Assembly: GCF_010993735.1 (NCBI RefSeq)
Contig: NZ_WQNI01000013.1
Location: forward strand, 1 to 64,000
Reading direction: 5' to 3'
Origin: Chelativorans alearensis
GTDB lineage: Bacteria; Pseudomonadota; Alphaproteobacteria; Rhizobiales; Rhizobiaceae
DNA: 64,000 nucleotides
Part shown: positions 41,650 through 50,749 of the stretch, piece by piece
Position numbering within the stretch: position 1 is the first letter of the stretch
How the letters are laid out: every line of letters starts with the position of its first letter
The notes under the pieces: generated by a model
Told to the model about the DNA's origin: nothing
Databases searched by the model: none
The model's input: only the letters and a program-made list of their open reading frames with translations
Made by a program: the position numbers and the translations under genes

Positions 41650-42968
41650 GCTACGAGATGACCGCCATTCTCATGTTCTCGGGCATGATGGGCCTGCTCT
41701 TGACCGGCCAGCGCGTCTTCGGCGCCATCGGCTTCATCGCTGTCGCTTTCGCGCTTCTATTGTGGGGAACCGGCGGCTCGGAGATCGCCTTCTCCTCAGC
41801 CATGAAGCTGATGAAGTGGTATGCGCTTCTGACGCTCCCGCTCTTCATCTACATGGGCTACATGCTGTCGGAGTCGGGCATCGCCGACGACCTCTACAAG
41901 ATGTTCCACGTCTGGTTCGGTCCGGTGCGCGGCGGCCTTGCCATTGGCACCATAGCCCTCATGGTCGTCATCTCGGCCATGAACGGACTTTCCGTCGCCG
42001 GCATGGCCATCGGCGCGACGATCGCGCTGCCGGAACTCCTGCGCCGCGGCTACGACAAGGTGATGGTGACGGGCGTCATCCAGGCCGGCTCATCCCTCGG
42101 CATTCTGGTGCCGCCCAGCGTGGTTTTGGTGCTCTATGCCATGATCGCGCGCCAGCCGGTGGGACAATTGTGGCTTGCCGGCGTCTTCCCCGGTCTCATG
42201 ATGGCAGGGCTGTTCATCCTCTATATCGCCATCCGCTGCTGGCTACAGCCCAACCTCGGTCCCGTGCTTCCCGCCGAGGAACGCCGCATCCCGTGGAGCG
42301 TTAAGCTCAACTTATTGTCGGCCGGCATCCTGCCCTTCTTCATCTTCATGGCCATGACGGGCCTTTTCGTGATGGGGTATACGAGCCTGGTGGAAAGCTC
42401 GGCCATAGGCGCCGTCTCGGCCACGCTCGCCGCCGCCATCCGCGGCAGGCTCACCCGCGCCGTCTTCCACACCACGGTGAGGAAGACGCTCGCCATCTCC
42501 TGCATGTTCATGTGGATTATCGTCGCGGCACTCTGCTTCGGTGCCATCTTCGATGGGCTCGGCGCGGTCAGGGCCATCGAGAACTTCTTCCTGGAGCAGC
42601 TCGGCCTGTCGCCTTGGGAAGTGCTGATCCTGATGCAGCTCTCCTACCTCATCATGGGCATGTTCCTGGACGACACGGCCATGCTGGTCATTGTCGCGCC
42701 GCTCTACATCCCGCTGGTCAAGATGCTGGGCTTCGATCTCATCTGGTACGGTGTGCTCTACACCATCACCTGCCAGATCGCGTACATGACGCCGCCCTTC
42801 GGCTACAACCTCTTCCTCATGCGCGCGATGGCTCCCCCTGAGGTGAGCCTGGGGGACATCTACAGATCGATCATCCCCTTCGTGGCGGTGATGATCCTCG
42901 CACTCATCATGGTCATGGCGTTCCCGCAGATCGCGCTGTGGCTGCCCCAGCATTACTACATCCGCTGA
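41646..42968 (+). CDS. TRAP transporter large permease DctM-like
   Basis: GTG start overlaps the DctQ stop. The 440-residue protein has about 12 transmembrane segments with DctM signatures (GFIAVAFALLLWGTGGSEIA, ALPLFIYMGYML variant LTLPLFIYMGYMLSES, GSSLGILVPPSVVLVLYAMI, PPFGYNLFLMRAMAPPEVSL). It forms the transport channel with DctQ. Confidence 0.95.
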   Translation: MSYEMTAILMFSGMMGLLLTGQRVFGAIGFIAVAFALLLWGTGGSEIAFSSAMKLMKWYALLTLPLFIYMGYMLSESGIADDLYKMFHVWFGPVRGGLAIGTIALMVVISAMNGLSVAGMAIGATIALPELLRRGYDKVMVTGVIQAGSSLGILVPPSVVLVLYAMIARQPVGQLWLAGVFPGLMMAGLFILYIAIRCWLQPNLGPVLPAEERRIPWSVKLNLLSAGILPFFIFMAMTGLFVMGYTSLVESSAIGAVSATLAAAIRGRLTRAVFHTTVRKTLAISCMFMWIIVAALCFGAIFDGLGAVRAIENFFLEQLGLSPWEVLILMQLSYLIMGMFLDDTAMLVIVAPLYIPLVKMLGFDLIWYGVLYTITCQIAYMTPPFGYNLFLMRAMAPPEVSLGDIYRSIIPFVAVMILALIMVMAFPQIALWLPQHYYIR

Positions 42969-43038
42969 CGGAGGTGACGGAATGGAGGAGGCAAGAAAAG
43001 CGGCACGAAACCGAAAGGCAACCAGAGGAGAACGAAAC

Positions 43039-44088
43039 ATGCAAAACCGAAGGCAATTCCTGAAGAAGGCGGGCCTGACGACCGCCGCCGCCGGCTCGGC
43101 CACGCTGGCTGCACCATACGTGAAGGCCCAGTCGCCCATCCGCTGGCGCCTGCAAACCTATGCCGGCCCGGCGCTCGCCGAACATGTTATCAAGCCCGCC
43201 ATCGACGCCTTCAACAAGGCGGCGAACGGCGAGATGGAAATCGAGCTTTACTATGCCGACCAGCTCGTGCCGACGGGCGAGCTTTTTCGGGCCATGCAGA
43301 ACGGCACCATCGATGCCGTGCAGTCGGACGACGACTCCATGGCCGCACCCGTGGATGTTTCGGTCTTCGGCGGTTACTTCCCCTTCGCCACCCGCTATTC
43401 GCTGGACGTGCAGGCGCTGTTCTACAAGTACGGGCTGGCCGAGATATGGGAAGAGGCCTACGGCGAGGTGGAGAACGTCACCTGGCTTTCGGCCGGCTCG
43501 TGGGATCCCTGCCACTTCAATACCAAGGATCCGATCAACAGCCTGGAAGATCTGAAAGGCAAGCGCGTCTTCACCTTCCCGACGGCGGGGCGCTTCCTGT
43601 CACGCTTCGGGGTGGTACCGGTGACACTGCCTTGGGAGGATGTCGAGGTGGCCGTACAGACCGGCGAACTCGACGGCATCGCCTGGTCCGGCATCACCGA
43701 AGACTATACGGTCGGCTGGGCAGATGTGACCCCCTACTTCCTGACCAACAACATCTGCGGCGCCTGGATCGGCTCCTTCTTCGCCAATTCGGAGCGCTGG
43801 AACGAGGTGCCGGACCATCTGAAGGAGCTCTTCCGCCTGACGATGGATTCCTCGCACTATTACCGGCTCCACTGGTACTGGGCCGGCGAGGCGGATCTGC
43901 GGGTCAACGGTCCCAAAATGGAACTCACCACCATCCCCGACGCCGAGTGGGCGACGGTCGAGGAGGAAGCGGAAAAGTTCTGGGACGAGATCGCAGCCGA
44001 GGGCGGACGTCGCGAGCGGGTGGTGAAGATCCTGCGCGAGTATCGCGAGGTCATGCGCAAGGCCGGCCCGCCCTACCGCTACGGCTGA
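43039..44088 (+). CDS. TRAP transporter binding protein DctP-like
   Basis: ATG 43039 has AGAGGAG nine bases ahead and opens a twin-arginine-like leader NRRQFLKKAGLTTAAAGSAT; cleavage is near VKAQ. The mature protein has the DctP fold with RWRLQTYAGPALAEHVIKPA, GKRVFTFPTAGRFLSRFGVV and ELDGIAWSGITEDYTVGWAD. TRAP binding proteins normally take carboxylic acids through a conserved Arg; ligands without a carboxylate are also known. It is likely to be the most expressed gene in the operon. Confidence 0.94.
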   Translation: MQNRRQFLKKAGLTTAAAGSATLAAPYVKAQSPIRWRLQTYAGPALAEHVIKPAIDAFNKAANGEMEIELYYADQLVPTGELFRAMQNGTIDAVQSDDDSMAAPVDVSVFGGYFPFATRYSLDVQALFYKYGLAEIWEEAYGEVENVTWLSAGSWDPCHFNTKDPINSLEDLKGKRVFTFPTAGRFLSRFGVVPVTLPWEDVEVAVQTGELDGIAWSGITEDYTVGWADVTPYFLTNNICGAWIGSFFANSERWNEVPDHLKELFRLTMDSSHYYRLHWYWAGEADLRVNGPKMELTTIPDAEWATVEEEAEKFWDEIAAEGGRRERVVKILREYREVMRKAGPPYRYG

Positions 44089-44106
44089 CGCAACAATGGC
44101 CGATAG

Positions 44107-44138
44107 CTCGAGCCCGGGATACTCGTCCCGGGTTCGAG
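44107..44138 (+). terminator. Strong intercistronic hairpin after the TRAP binding-protein gene
   Basis: CTCGAGCCCGGGA (44107-44119), loop TACTCG, TCCCGGGTTCGAG (44126-44138): 13 pairs with one G-U. No T-run follows. It lies 18 bases after the stop of the binding protein and would favour its expression over downstream genes by stabilising the 3' end or by partial termination. Confidence 0.6.
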
Positions 44139-44164
44139 ACTGGGCCGCATAACGACATCACAGG

Positions 44165-45541
44165 ATGAGTTGGATGGCGGGAAAACTGACACTGGAAGAT
44201 CTGGAAGCCGCGGCGGCCTCGGGCGAGATCGATACGGTGCTTGTTGCGCTTGTCGATATGCAGGGCCGCCTCATGGGCAAGCGCTTCCATATCGACTTCT
44301 TCCTCGAAAGCGCGTTCGAAGAGACGCATAGCTGCAACTATCTGCTCGCCACGGACCTGGAGATGTTCACGGTCGAAGGCTACCGCGCGACGAGTTGGGC
44401 CGCGGGCTATGGCGACTACACCATGAAGCCCGACCTTTCGACGCTGCGCCGCATTCCCTGGCTGGAAGGCACGGCGCTGGTGATCTGCGACGTGCTCGAC
44501 CACCATACCCATGCGGAGGTCGCGCATTCCCCGCGCGCCGTCCTGAAGAAACAGGCCGCGCGGCTGGAAGCCCTGGGTATGAAGGCCATGATGGCCTCGG
44601 AGCTGGAGTTCTTCCTGTTCCGCGACAGCTTTGAGGAGGTGCACGCGAAAGGCTATCGCGGCCTGGAGCGCATCAGCACCTACAACGAGGACTACCACAT
44701 CTTCCAGACCACCAAGGAAGAGGCGGTCATGCGGGCGATCCGCAACGGGCTCAACGGCGCCGACGTTCCGGTGGAGAATTCCAAGGGCGAGGCCGACGCC
44801 GGCCAGGAAGAGATCAACGTCCGCTACACGGACGCGCTGACCATGGCCGACCGGCATGCCATCGTGAAGAACGGCTGCAAGGAGATCGCCTGGAAGAACG
44901 GCCGTGCCGTCAGCTTCATGGCGAAATGGGACGATAAAGCCGCCGGCAACTCGTCCCATATCCACCAGTCGCTCTGGTCGCTGGAGGGCAAGCCGCTCTT
45001 CTACGATCCCGATGCCGAACATGGCATGTCGGAGACGATGCGGCACTATCTCGCCGGCCTCCTTGCCCATGCGGGCGAGATCACCTATTTCCTGGCGCCG
45101 TACATCAACTCCTACAAGCGTTTCGCCCCTGGAACCTTCGCGCCGACGAAGGCGATCTGGTCCATGGACAACCGCACAGCCGGCTACCGCGTGTGCGGCG
45201 CCGATACGAAGGCGGTACGGGCGGAATGCCGCGTTGGCGGCGCCGACCTGAACCCGCACCTGGCCTTTGCCGCGCTGATCGCCGCCGGGATGGACGGCAT
45301 CGAGAACAAACTCGCGCTGGAGCCGGCATTCGTCGGCGACGCCTACCATGGGCACAATATCCGCGAGATACCGTCGACGTTGCGCGACGCGACGACGGCC
45401 CTGGACGGCTCCAAGATGCTGCGCGAGGCGTTCGGTGACGAGGTGATCGACCACTATGTCCACGCAGCCCGCTGGGAACAGACCGAATTCGACCGCCGCG
45501 TGACCGATTGGGAAGTCAGGCGCGGTTTTGAAAGAGCATGA
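44165..45541 (+). CDS. Glutamine-synthetase-like gamma-glutamyl ligase (GlnT/PuuA type)
   Basis: The 458-residue protein has the GS fold with ALVDMQGRLMGKRFHIDFFL near the N-terminus, a metal Glu region ASELEFFLFRDS, the catalytic loop GEADAGQEEINVRY, ATP-binding KAAGNSSHIHQSLW and the C-terminal VCGADTKAVRAECRVGGADL. The PuuA/GlnA3-like subgroup glutamylates amines other than ammonia (polyamines, ethanolamine, alkylamines). No adenylylation Tyr of GlnA-type is obvious. Context suggests glutamylation of an imported amine or amino alcohol. Confidence 0.88.
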   Translation: MSWMAGKLTLEDLEAAAASGEIDTVLVALVDMQGRLMGKRFHIDFFLESAFEETHSCNYLLATDLEMFTVEGYRATSWAAGYGDYTMKPDLSTLRRIPWLEGTALVICDVLDHHTHAEVAHSPRAVLKKQAARLEALGMKAMMASELEFFLFRDSFEEVHAKGYRGLERISTYNEDYHIFQTTKEEAVMRAIRNGLNGADVPVENSKGEADAGQEEINVRYTDALTMADRHAIVKNGCKEIAWKNGRAVSFMAKWDDKAAGNSSHIHQSLWSLEGKPLFYDPDAEHGMSETMRHYLAGLLAHAGEITYFLAPYINSYKRFAPGTFAPTKAIWSMDNRTAGYRVCGADTKAVRAECRVGGADLNPHLAFAALIAAGMDGIENKLALEPAFVGDAYHGHNIREIPSTLRDATTALDGSKMLREAFGDEVIDHYVHAARWEQTEFDRRVTDWEVRRGFERA

Positions 45542-45542
45542 C

Positions 45543-46931
45543 ATGACACAGACACTGAAATGCATCTCGCCCATAGACGGGTCCGTCTATGCCGAGCGCC
45601 CGGTGATCCCCACCGACGAAGCGGCCGGCCTCCTCGCCAAGGCTCGTCAGGCGCAGAAGGCGTGGGCGCGCCGGCCGCTCGAGGAGCGGATCTCGCTCGT
45701 CAAGGCGGGTGTAGCACGCCTCAACGAGATGGCCGATGAGGTGGTGCCGGAGCTTGCCTGGCAAATGGGCCGGCCGGTGCGCTATGGTGGCGAGTTCGGC
45801 GGTGTCAACGAGCGCGCCAATTACATGGCCTCCATTGCCACGCGTGCGCTCGCACCCATCGAGATCGAGAATTCGGATCTTTTCAGCCGCACCATCAGGC
45901 GCGAGCCGCACGGCGTGGTTCTTGTCATCGCGCCGTGGAACTATCCCTATATGACTGCCATCAACACGGTCGTCCCGGCGCTGATCGCCGGCAATGCGGT
46001 GGCGATCAAACACGCGACGCAGACCCTGCTCGTCGGTGAGCGCATCGTGCGGGCCTTCCACGAGGCGGGTGTGCCTGAGGATGTCTTCATCAACCTTTTC
46101 CTCGACCACGCTGGTACCGAGGCGCTGATCGCCGCCGGTCATTTCGGCTTCGTCAATTTCACCGGCTCCGTTGGCGGCGGGCAGGCCATCGAGCGCGCGG
46201 CGGCCGGCACCTTCACCGGGCTCGGGCTTGAACTCGGCGGCAAGGACCCGGCCTATGTAATGGAGGACGCAGACGTCGACTGGGCGGTCGACGTGCTGAT
46301 GGACGGCGCCATGTACAATGCCGGCCAGTGCTGCTGTGGCATCGAGCGGCTCTACGTGGCCGCTCCGCTCTTCGATACCTTTGTGGAGAAATCGGTCGCC
46401 TGGGTGGAGAAGCTGAAGCTTGGCAACCCGCTTGACCAGGAGACCACCATCGGCCCGATGGCCAACCGGCGCTTTGCCGATGAGGTGCGTGGCCAGACGC
46501 GGGACGCGATGGCGCAGGGCGCACGGGCCCTTATCGACCCAACGCTTTTCCCGCAGGACGACGGCGGCACCTACCTCATGCCGCAGATCCTCGTCGACGT
46601 GAACCATCAGATGCGCGTCATGCGCGACGAGAGCTTCGGTCCCGTCGTCGGCATCATGCCGGTGAAGGACGACGCGGAGGCGTTGGCACTGATGAACGAT
46701 AGCCCCTATGGGCTGACCGCCTCATTGTGGACGGCCGATCCCGAGCGGGCCGAGCGCCTCGGCGCGGAGATCGAAACGGGCACCGTCTTCATGAATCGTG
46801 CCGACTATCTGGACCCGGCGCTCTGCTGGACCGGCTGCAAGAACACCGGCCGCGGCGGAGCATTGTCGGAGATCGGCTACCACAACCTCACCCGCCCCAA
46901 ATCCTACCACCTGAGGAAGCGTCAAGCATGA
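45543..46931 (+). CDS. Aldehyde dehydrogenase
   Basis: An NAD(P)-dependent enzyme that oxidises an aldehyde to an acid. The catalytic Cys is C264 in AGQCCCGIERLY, within an unusual triple-Cys run; the general base Glu is in LGLELGGKDPAYV, and the cofactor loop is APWNYPYMTAINTVVPALIA. ATG 45543 directly follows the ligase stop. The Fe-ADH downstream would supply its substrate. Confidence 0.93.
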   Translation: MTQTLKCISPIDGSVYAERPVIPTDEAAGLLAKARQAQKAWARRPLEERISLVKAGVARLNEMADEVVPELAWQMGRPVRYGGEFGGVNERANYMASIATRALAPIEIENSDLFSRTIRREPHGVVLVIAPWNYPYMTAINTVVPALIAGNAVAIKHATQTLLVGERIVRAFHEAGVPEDVFINLFLDHAGTEALIAAGHFGFVNFTGSVGGGQAIERAAAGTFTGLGLELGGKDPAYVMEDADVDWAVDVLMDGAMYNAGQCCCGIERLYVAAPLFDTFVEKSVAWVEKLKLGNPLDQETTIGPMANRRFADEVRGQTRDAMAQGARALIDPTLFPQDDGGTYLMPQILVDVNHQMRVMRDESFGPVVGIMPVKDDAEALALMNDSPYGLTASLWTADPERAERLGAEIETGTVFMNRADYLDPALCWTGCKNTGRGGALSEIGYHNLTRPKSYHLRKRQA

Positions 46932-48073
46932 GCGTGTCCGTCAACTGGTCCTATCCGACATCCATCCGCTTCGGCGCGGGCCGCATCACGGAGTTGGCGG
47001 ACGCCTGCAAGGCTGCCGGCATGGAACGCCCGCTCCTCGTCACCGACCGGGGGCTGGCGCCCTTGCCGATCACCGGGAAGGCGCTCGACATTCTGGAAGA
47101 AGCGGGCCTTGGCCGCGCGGTCTTCTCCGAGGTGGACCCGAACCCGAACGACAAGAACCTCGCAGCCGGCATCGCTGCCTTCAGGGCCGGGGGGCATGAC
47201 GGCGTCGTTGCCTTCGGCGGCGGCTCCGGCCTCGATCTCGGCAAGCTCATCGCCTTCATGGCCGGCCAGACGCGGCTTGTCTGGGATTTTGAGGATATCG
47301 GCGACTGGTGGACGCGGGCGGATGCCACGAAGATTGCACCTATCGTCGCCGTGCCGACCACCGCCGGCACCGGCTCGGAGGTCGGCCGGGCCGGCGTTTT
47401 GACCAATTCCGAAACCCACGTGAAGAAGATCATCTTCCATCCCAAGATGCTGCCCGCGGTCACCATCTGCGATCCGGAGTTGACCGTCGGCATGCCGAAG
47501 GCGATCACGGTCGGCACCGGCATGGACGCCTTCGCCCACAGCCTGGAGGCCTATTCCTCGTCCTTCTATCACCCCATGAGCCAGGGCATCGCGCTCGAAG
47601 GCATGCGGCTCGTCAAGGAGAACCTGCCCAAGGTCGCGGCCGATCCGGGCGATCTCGATGCCCGCGGCCATATGATGTCTGCCGCCGCCATGGGCGCGGT
47701 GGCCTTCCAGAAAGGCCTTGGCGCCATCCACGCGCTCTCACACCCTGTCGGCGCTCTCTACAACACCCACCACGGCATGACCAACGCCGTCGTCATGCCG
47801 CCGGTGCTTCGTTTCAACCGCCCGGCCATCGAGGCGCGTATCGCCAAGGCGGCCGCCTATATGGGCATTTCCGGCGGCTTCGACGGCTTCTACGATTTCG
47901 TGCTCAGCCTGCGCTCCGAGCTCGGCGTACCGGACAAGCTCTCCGCACTGGGCGTGGAGCGCGACCGCATCGACGAGATGGTGGAGATGGCGCTGGTCGA
48001 TCCCACCGCCGGCGGCAATCCCGTGCTGATGGACAGGAAGAACACCCGCGCCCTCTACGAGGAAACTATTTAA
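46928..48073 (+). CDS. Iron-containing (group III) alcohol dehydrogenase
   Basis: ATGA overlaps the aldehyde dehydrogenase stop. The 381-residue protein shows the Fe-ADH features: GGHDGVVAFGGGSGLDLGKL, the NAD-binding VAVPTTAGTGSEVGRAGVL, and the metal ligands in GTGMDAFAHSLEAY and HALSHPVGALYNTHHGMTNA. It oxidises a primary alcohol to the aldehyde. As last gene of the operon it would start the oxidation that the aldehyde dehydrogenase completes. Confidence 0.95.
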   Translation: MSVSVNWSYPTSIRFGAGRITELADACKAAGMERPLLVTDRGLAPLPITGKALDILEEAGLGRAVFSEVDPNPNDKNLAAGIAAFRAGGHDGVVAFGGGSGLDLGKLIAFMAGQTRLVWDFEDIGDWWTRADATKIAPIVAVPTTAGTGSEVGRAGVLTNSETHVKKIIFHPKMLPAVTICDPELTVGMPKAITVGTGMDAFAHSLEAYSSSFYHPMSQGIALEGMRLVKENLPKVAADPGDLDARGHMMSAAAMGAVAFQKGLGAIHALSHPVGALYNTHHGMTNAVVMPPVLRFNRPAIEARIAKAAAYMGISGGFDGFYDFVLSLRSELGVPDKLSALGVERDRIDEMVEMALVDPTAGGNPVLMDRKNTRALYEETI

Positions 48074-48104
48074 GGTTTCCCGGAATCGTGTCGGCCAATA
48101 CCCC

Positions 48105-49619
48105 TTATTCGCCGCGCGGAAAGCGCTTGGCTTCTTCCAGCACGTTCAGGTCCATGTGGTTGCGCATGTAGCGTTCCGAGGCGCGCTGCAGGGGCTCGTA
48201 GTCCCAAGGGTAATAGGCACCGTGACGTAGTGCTTCGTAGACCACGCGACGGCGCGCCTGGCTTGCCCGCACCTCGGCATCGAAACGGCCAAGGTCCCAA
48301 CGCTCGCTTGCCGCTTTCCTCATCGCGGCCAGCACGGCGGCATGGGCAGGGTCGGCTGCAAGGTTGGCGCGCTCGTGTGGGTCTTCGTCAAGGTCGAAGA
48401 GTTGCGGGGGATCGAGCTCGCAGAGCGCGAGCTTGTAACGACCCTCACGCAGGCCCACCAGAGGCGCATACGAGCCTTCTCCCGCATATTCCATCGGCAC
48501 CGGGCCGCGACGGCGCATGCCCGATGCCACCCCCACGAGGCTTTCGCCGTCCGTCCAGGGCAGCACTCCGTCGAGATCCACCCCGGCAAGCTCAACGAGC
48601 GTGGGCACCGCATCGAGGGTGGAGACCGGCGCATCCACGCGGCCGGCCGCAAGCCCCGGCGCCGCTATCATCAGCGGTACGCGGGCCGAGCCTTCCAGAA
48701 AGCTCATCTTGAACCACAAGCCGCGCTCGCCCAGCATATCGCCATGGTCGGACAGGAAGACGATGATGGTATTGTCTTCCTGGCGGGTGCGCGCCAGGAC
48801 ATCGAGGATTTCGCCGATCTTCTCGTCGAGATAGGAAATATTGGCGAAATAGGCACGCCGGGAGCGGCGTACGTCCTCCCGGGTGATGTTATAGGCCCTG
48901 TAGTCGCTTGCCAGCATCAGCCGCTGCGAATGCGGATCCTGTTCCTCGAACGGGATGGGTGGGACGGCAGGATCGAGAGCAGGGCAGTCGGCGTAAAGAT
49001 CCCAGAAGCGCCGCCGCGCGACATAAGGGTCGTGCGGGTGGGTGAAGCTGACGGTCAGACACCACGGGCGCTCGTCGTGCCCGCGTGCCAGGTCGTAAAG
49101 CTTTCGCGTGGCATGATGGGCAACCTCATCGTCGTATTCGAGCTGATTGGTGATCTCGGCGACGCCGGCGCCGGTAACGGAGCCCAGATTGTGATACCAC
49201 CAGTCGATGCGTTCGCCGGGGCGCGTATAGTCCGGCGTCCAGCCGAAATCCGCCGGGTATATGTCCGTCGTCAGCCGTTCCTCGTAGCCATGGAGTTGAT
49301 CCGGCCCGACGAAGTGCATCTTGCCCGAGAGACAGGTGTGATAGCCCGCACGGCGCAGATGATGTGCGTAGGTCGGGATGTCGGAGGTGAACTCGGCGGC
49401 GTTGTCATAGACCCGCGTGCGCGAGGGAAGCTGACCGGACATGAACGAGGCGCGCCCCGGCGCACAAAGGGGGCTTGCCGTATACGTGTTCACGAAACGG
49501 ACAGACCGGGCGGCAAGGGCGGAAAGATTGGGCGTGTGCAGGAAGGCCGCCGGGCCGTCCGGGAAGAGCGTCCCGTTCAGCTGGTCGACCATCAGGACGA
49601 GGATATTCGGGCGCTGCAT
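48105..49619 (-). CDS. betC: Choline-sulfatase BetC
   Basis: BetC hydrolyses choline-O-sulfate to choline and sulfate. The sulfatase signature SPLCAPGRASFMSGQ contains C52, converted to formylglycine in the active enzyme, and the metal-binding ILVLMVDQLNGTLFPDGPAA start is typical of BetC; a second Asp/His region is FLSDHGDMLGERGLW. ATG 49619 is chosen by family match; an upstream ATG at 49673 would add 18 residues. It lies just after choX on the same strand. Confidence 0.94.
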   Translation of the reverse strand: MQRPNILVLMVDQLNGTLFPDGPAAFLHTPNLSALAARSVRFVNTYTASPLCAPGRASFMSGQLPSRTRVYDNAAEFTSDIPTYAHHLRRAGYHTCLSGKMHFVGPDQLHGYEERLTTDIYPADFGWTPDYTRPGERIDWWYHNLGSVTGAGVAEITNQLEYDDEVAHHATRKLYDLARGHDERPWCLTVSFTHPHDPYVARRRFWDLYADCPALDPAVPPIPFEEQDPHSQRLMLASDYRAYNITREDVRRSRRAYFANISYLDEKIGEILDVLARTRQEDNTIIVFLSDHGDMLGERGLWFKMSFLEGSARVPLMIAAPGLAAGRVDAPVSTLDAVPTLVELAGVDLDGVLPWTDGESLVGVASGMRRRGPVPMEYAGEGSYAPLVGLREGRYKLALCELDPPQLFDLDEDPHERANLAADPAHAAVLAAMRKAASERWDLGRFDAEVRASQARRRVVYEALRHGAYYPWDYEPLQRASERYMRNHMDLNVLEEAKRFPRGE

Positions 49620-49692
49620 GTGTGTTGGACTCTCGCAGGAAACGTGTGCTGAGACATGCGGTCCCGACTGCATCGGGGCCGCTCAAGCGCCG

Positions 49693-50634
49693 TCAGAGAC
49701 CGAGCGCGGCCTTGACCGCCGGTAGGCCGGGCTCACCGTCGAGCGTGGTGACGCCATCGAGCCAGGGGTCGAGAACCTCGGGCTTCTCCTTCAGCCAGTC
49801 CGCTGCCGCAGCCTGTGGCTCCTGCCCATCATCGAGGATCTTGCCCATTATCTCGTTTTCCATGTCGATGGTGAATTGCAGGTTGCGGAAGAACTGTGCG
49901 GCGTTCGGGCATTCATCGGACCAGCCGGTGCGCGCCAGCGTGAAGACTTCGGCGCCGCCATAGTCCGGGCCGAAATATTCGTCGCCGCCTGCGAGATAAG
50001 TGATGTCGAATTTCGTGTTCATCGGATGCGGGGCCCAGGCGAGAAAGACGATCGCCTCCTGCGCCCGTTCCGCGCGTGCCACTTGAGCCAACATTCCGGC
50101 TTCGCTCGATTCCACGACACTCCAGTCGCCAAGCCCGAAGTCGTCGGAATCGATGATCTTCTGAATGTTCTCGTTGGCCGGCGCGCCGGGCTCGATGCCG
50201 TAGATTTCCTTGCCGAACGCCTCGGCGTTGGCGGCAAGATCCTTGAAATCGGTGATGCCCTTTTCGGCCACGTAGCTCGGCACCGCCAGAGTGAATTTGG
50301 CACCGCTGAGGTTTTGGGTCAGCACCTCGGCAGCGTTCTCGGCATTGAGTTCATCGACGAAATTCTGCTGCGCCGGCATCCAGTTGCCGAGGAAAACGTC
50401 GATGTCCTTGTTCTTCAGCGACTGGTAGCCGACCAGCACCGACAACGTTTTCACATCCGGCGTATAGCCAAGGCTTTCGAGGAGGACGGATGCGATGGCG
50501 TTGGTGGCGTTGATATCCGTCCAACCAGGGTCGGAAAGGCGAATGCTTCCGCAGCTTTCCGGATCGTCTGCCAGAGCCGGAGTGCTCAGAAGAAGGATGG
50601 CGGCGGCTGCGAGGCTGAAGCAACGGTTTCTCAT
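49693..50634 (-). CDS. choX: Choline ABC importer binding protein ChoX
   Basis: ChoX binds choline and acetylcholine in the periplasm of rhizobia. ATG 50634 follows a GGGGAA ribosome binding site; the signal peptide ends after TPALA. The mature part has SDPGWTDINATNAIASVLLE and AFLAWAPHP variant IVFLAWAPHPMNTKFDITYL, which belong to the aromatic cage regions of the ChoX/OpuAC class. No matching permease or ATPase (ChoV, ChoW) is in the window. Confidence 0.88.
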   Translation of the reverse strand: MRNRCFSLAAAAILLLSTPALADDPESCGSIRLSDPGWTDINATNAIASVLLESLGYTPDVKTLSVLVGYQSLKNKDIDVFLGNWMPAQQNFVDELNAENAAEVLTQNLSGAKFTLAVPSYVAEKGITDFKDLAANAEAFGKEIYGIEPGAPANENIQKIIDSDDFGLGDWSVVESSEAGMLAQVARAERAQEAIVFLAWAPHPMNTKFDITYLAGGDEYFGPDYGGAEVFTLARTGWSDECPNAAQFFRNLQFTIDMENEIMGKILDDGQEPQAAAADWLKEKPEVLDPWLDGVTTLDGEPGLPAVKAALGL

Positions 50635-50749
50635 GTGGAGTTCCCCTTTGTTTGTGCTTTGGGCGTGTGCCAGGCCGGCTTCCATTAAATCCCCATATGT
50701 GCCTATCTTTGAAGCTGCTGATTTTGGATCGCAGCTATAGAGATCATTT

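Noticed and set aside
44126-44145. Sequence resembling a tRNA T-loop (GGGTTCGAGAC)
   Set aside because: It is the right arm of a self-complementary 13-base hairpin; no acceptor, D or anticodon stems can be drawn around it.
48342-49652. A 436-residue plus-strand frame opposite betC
   Set aside because: No family resemblance and the complementary strand encodes an intact sulfatase; it is an antisense shadow.
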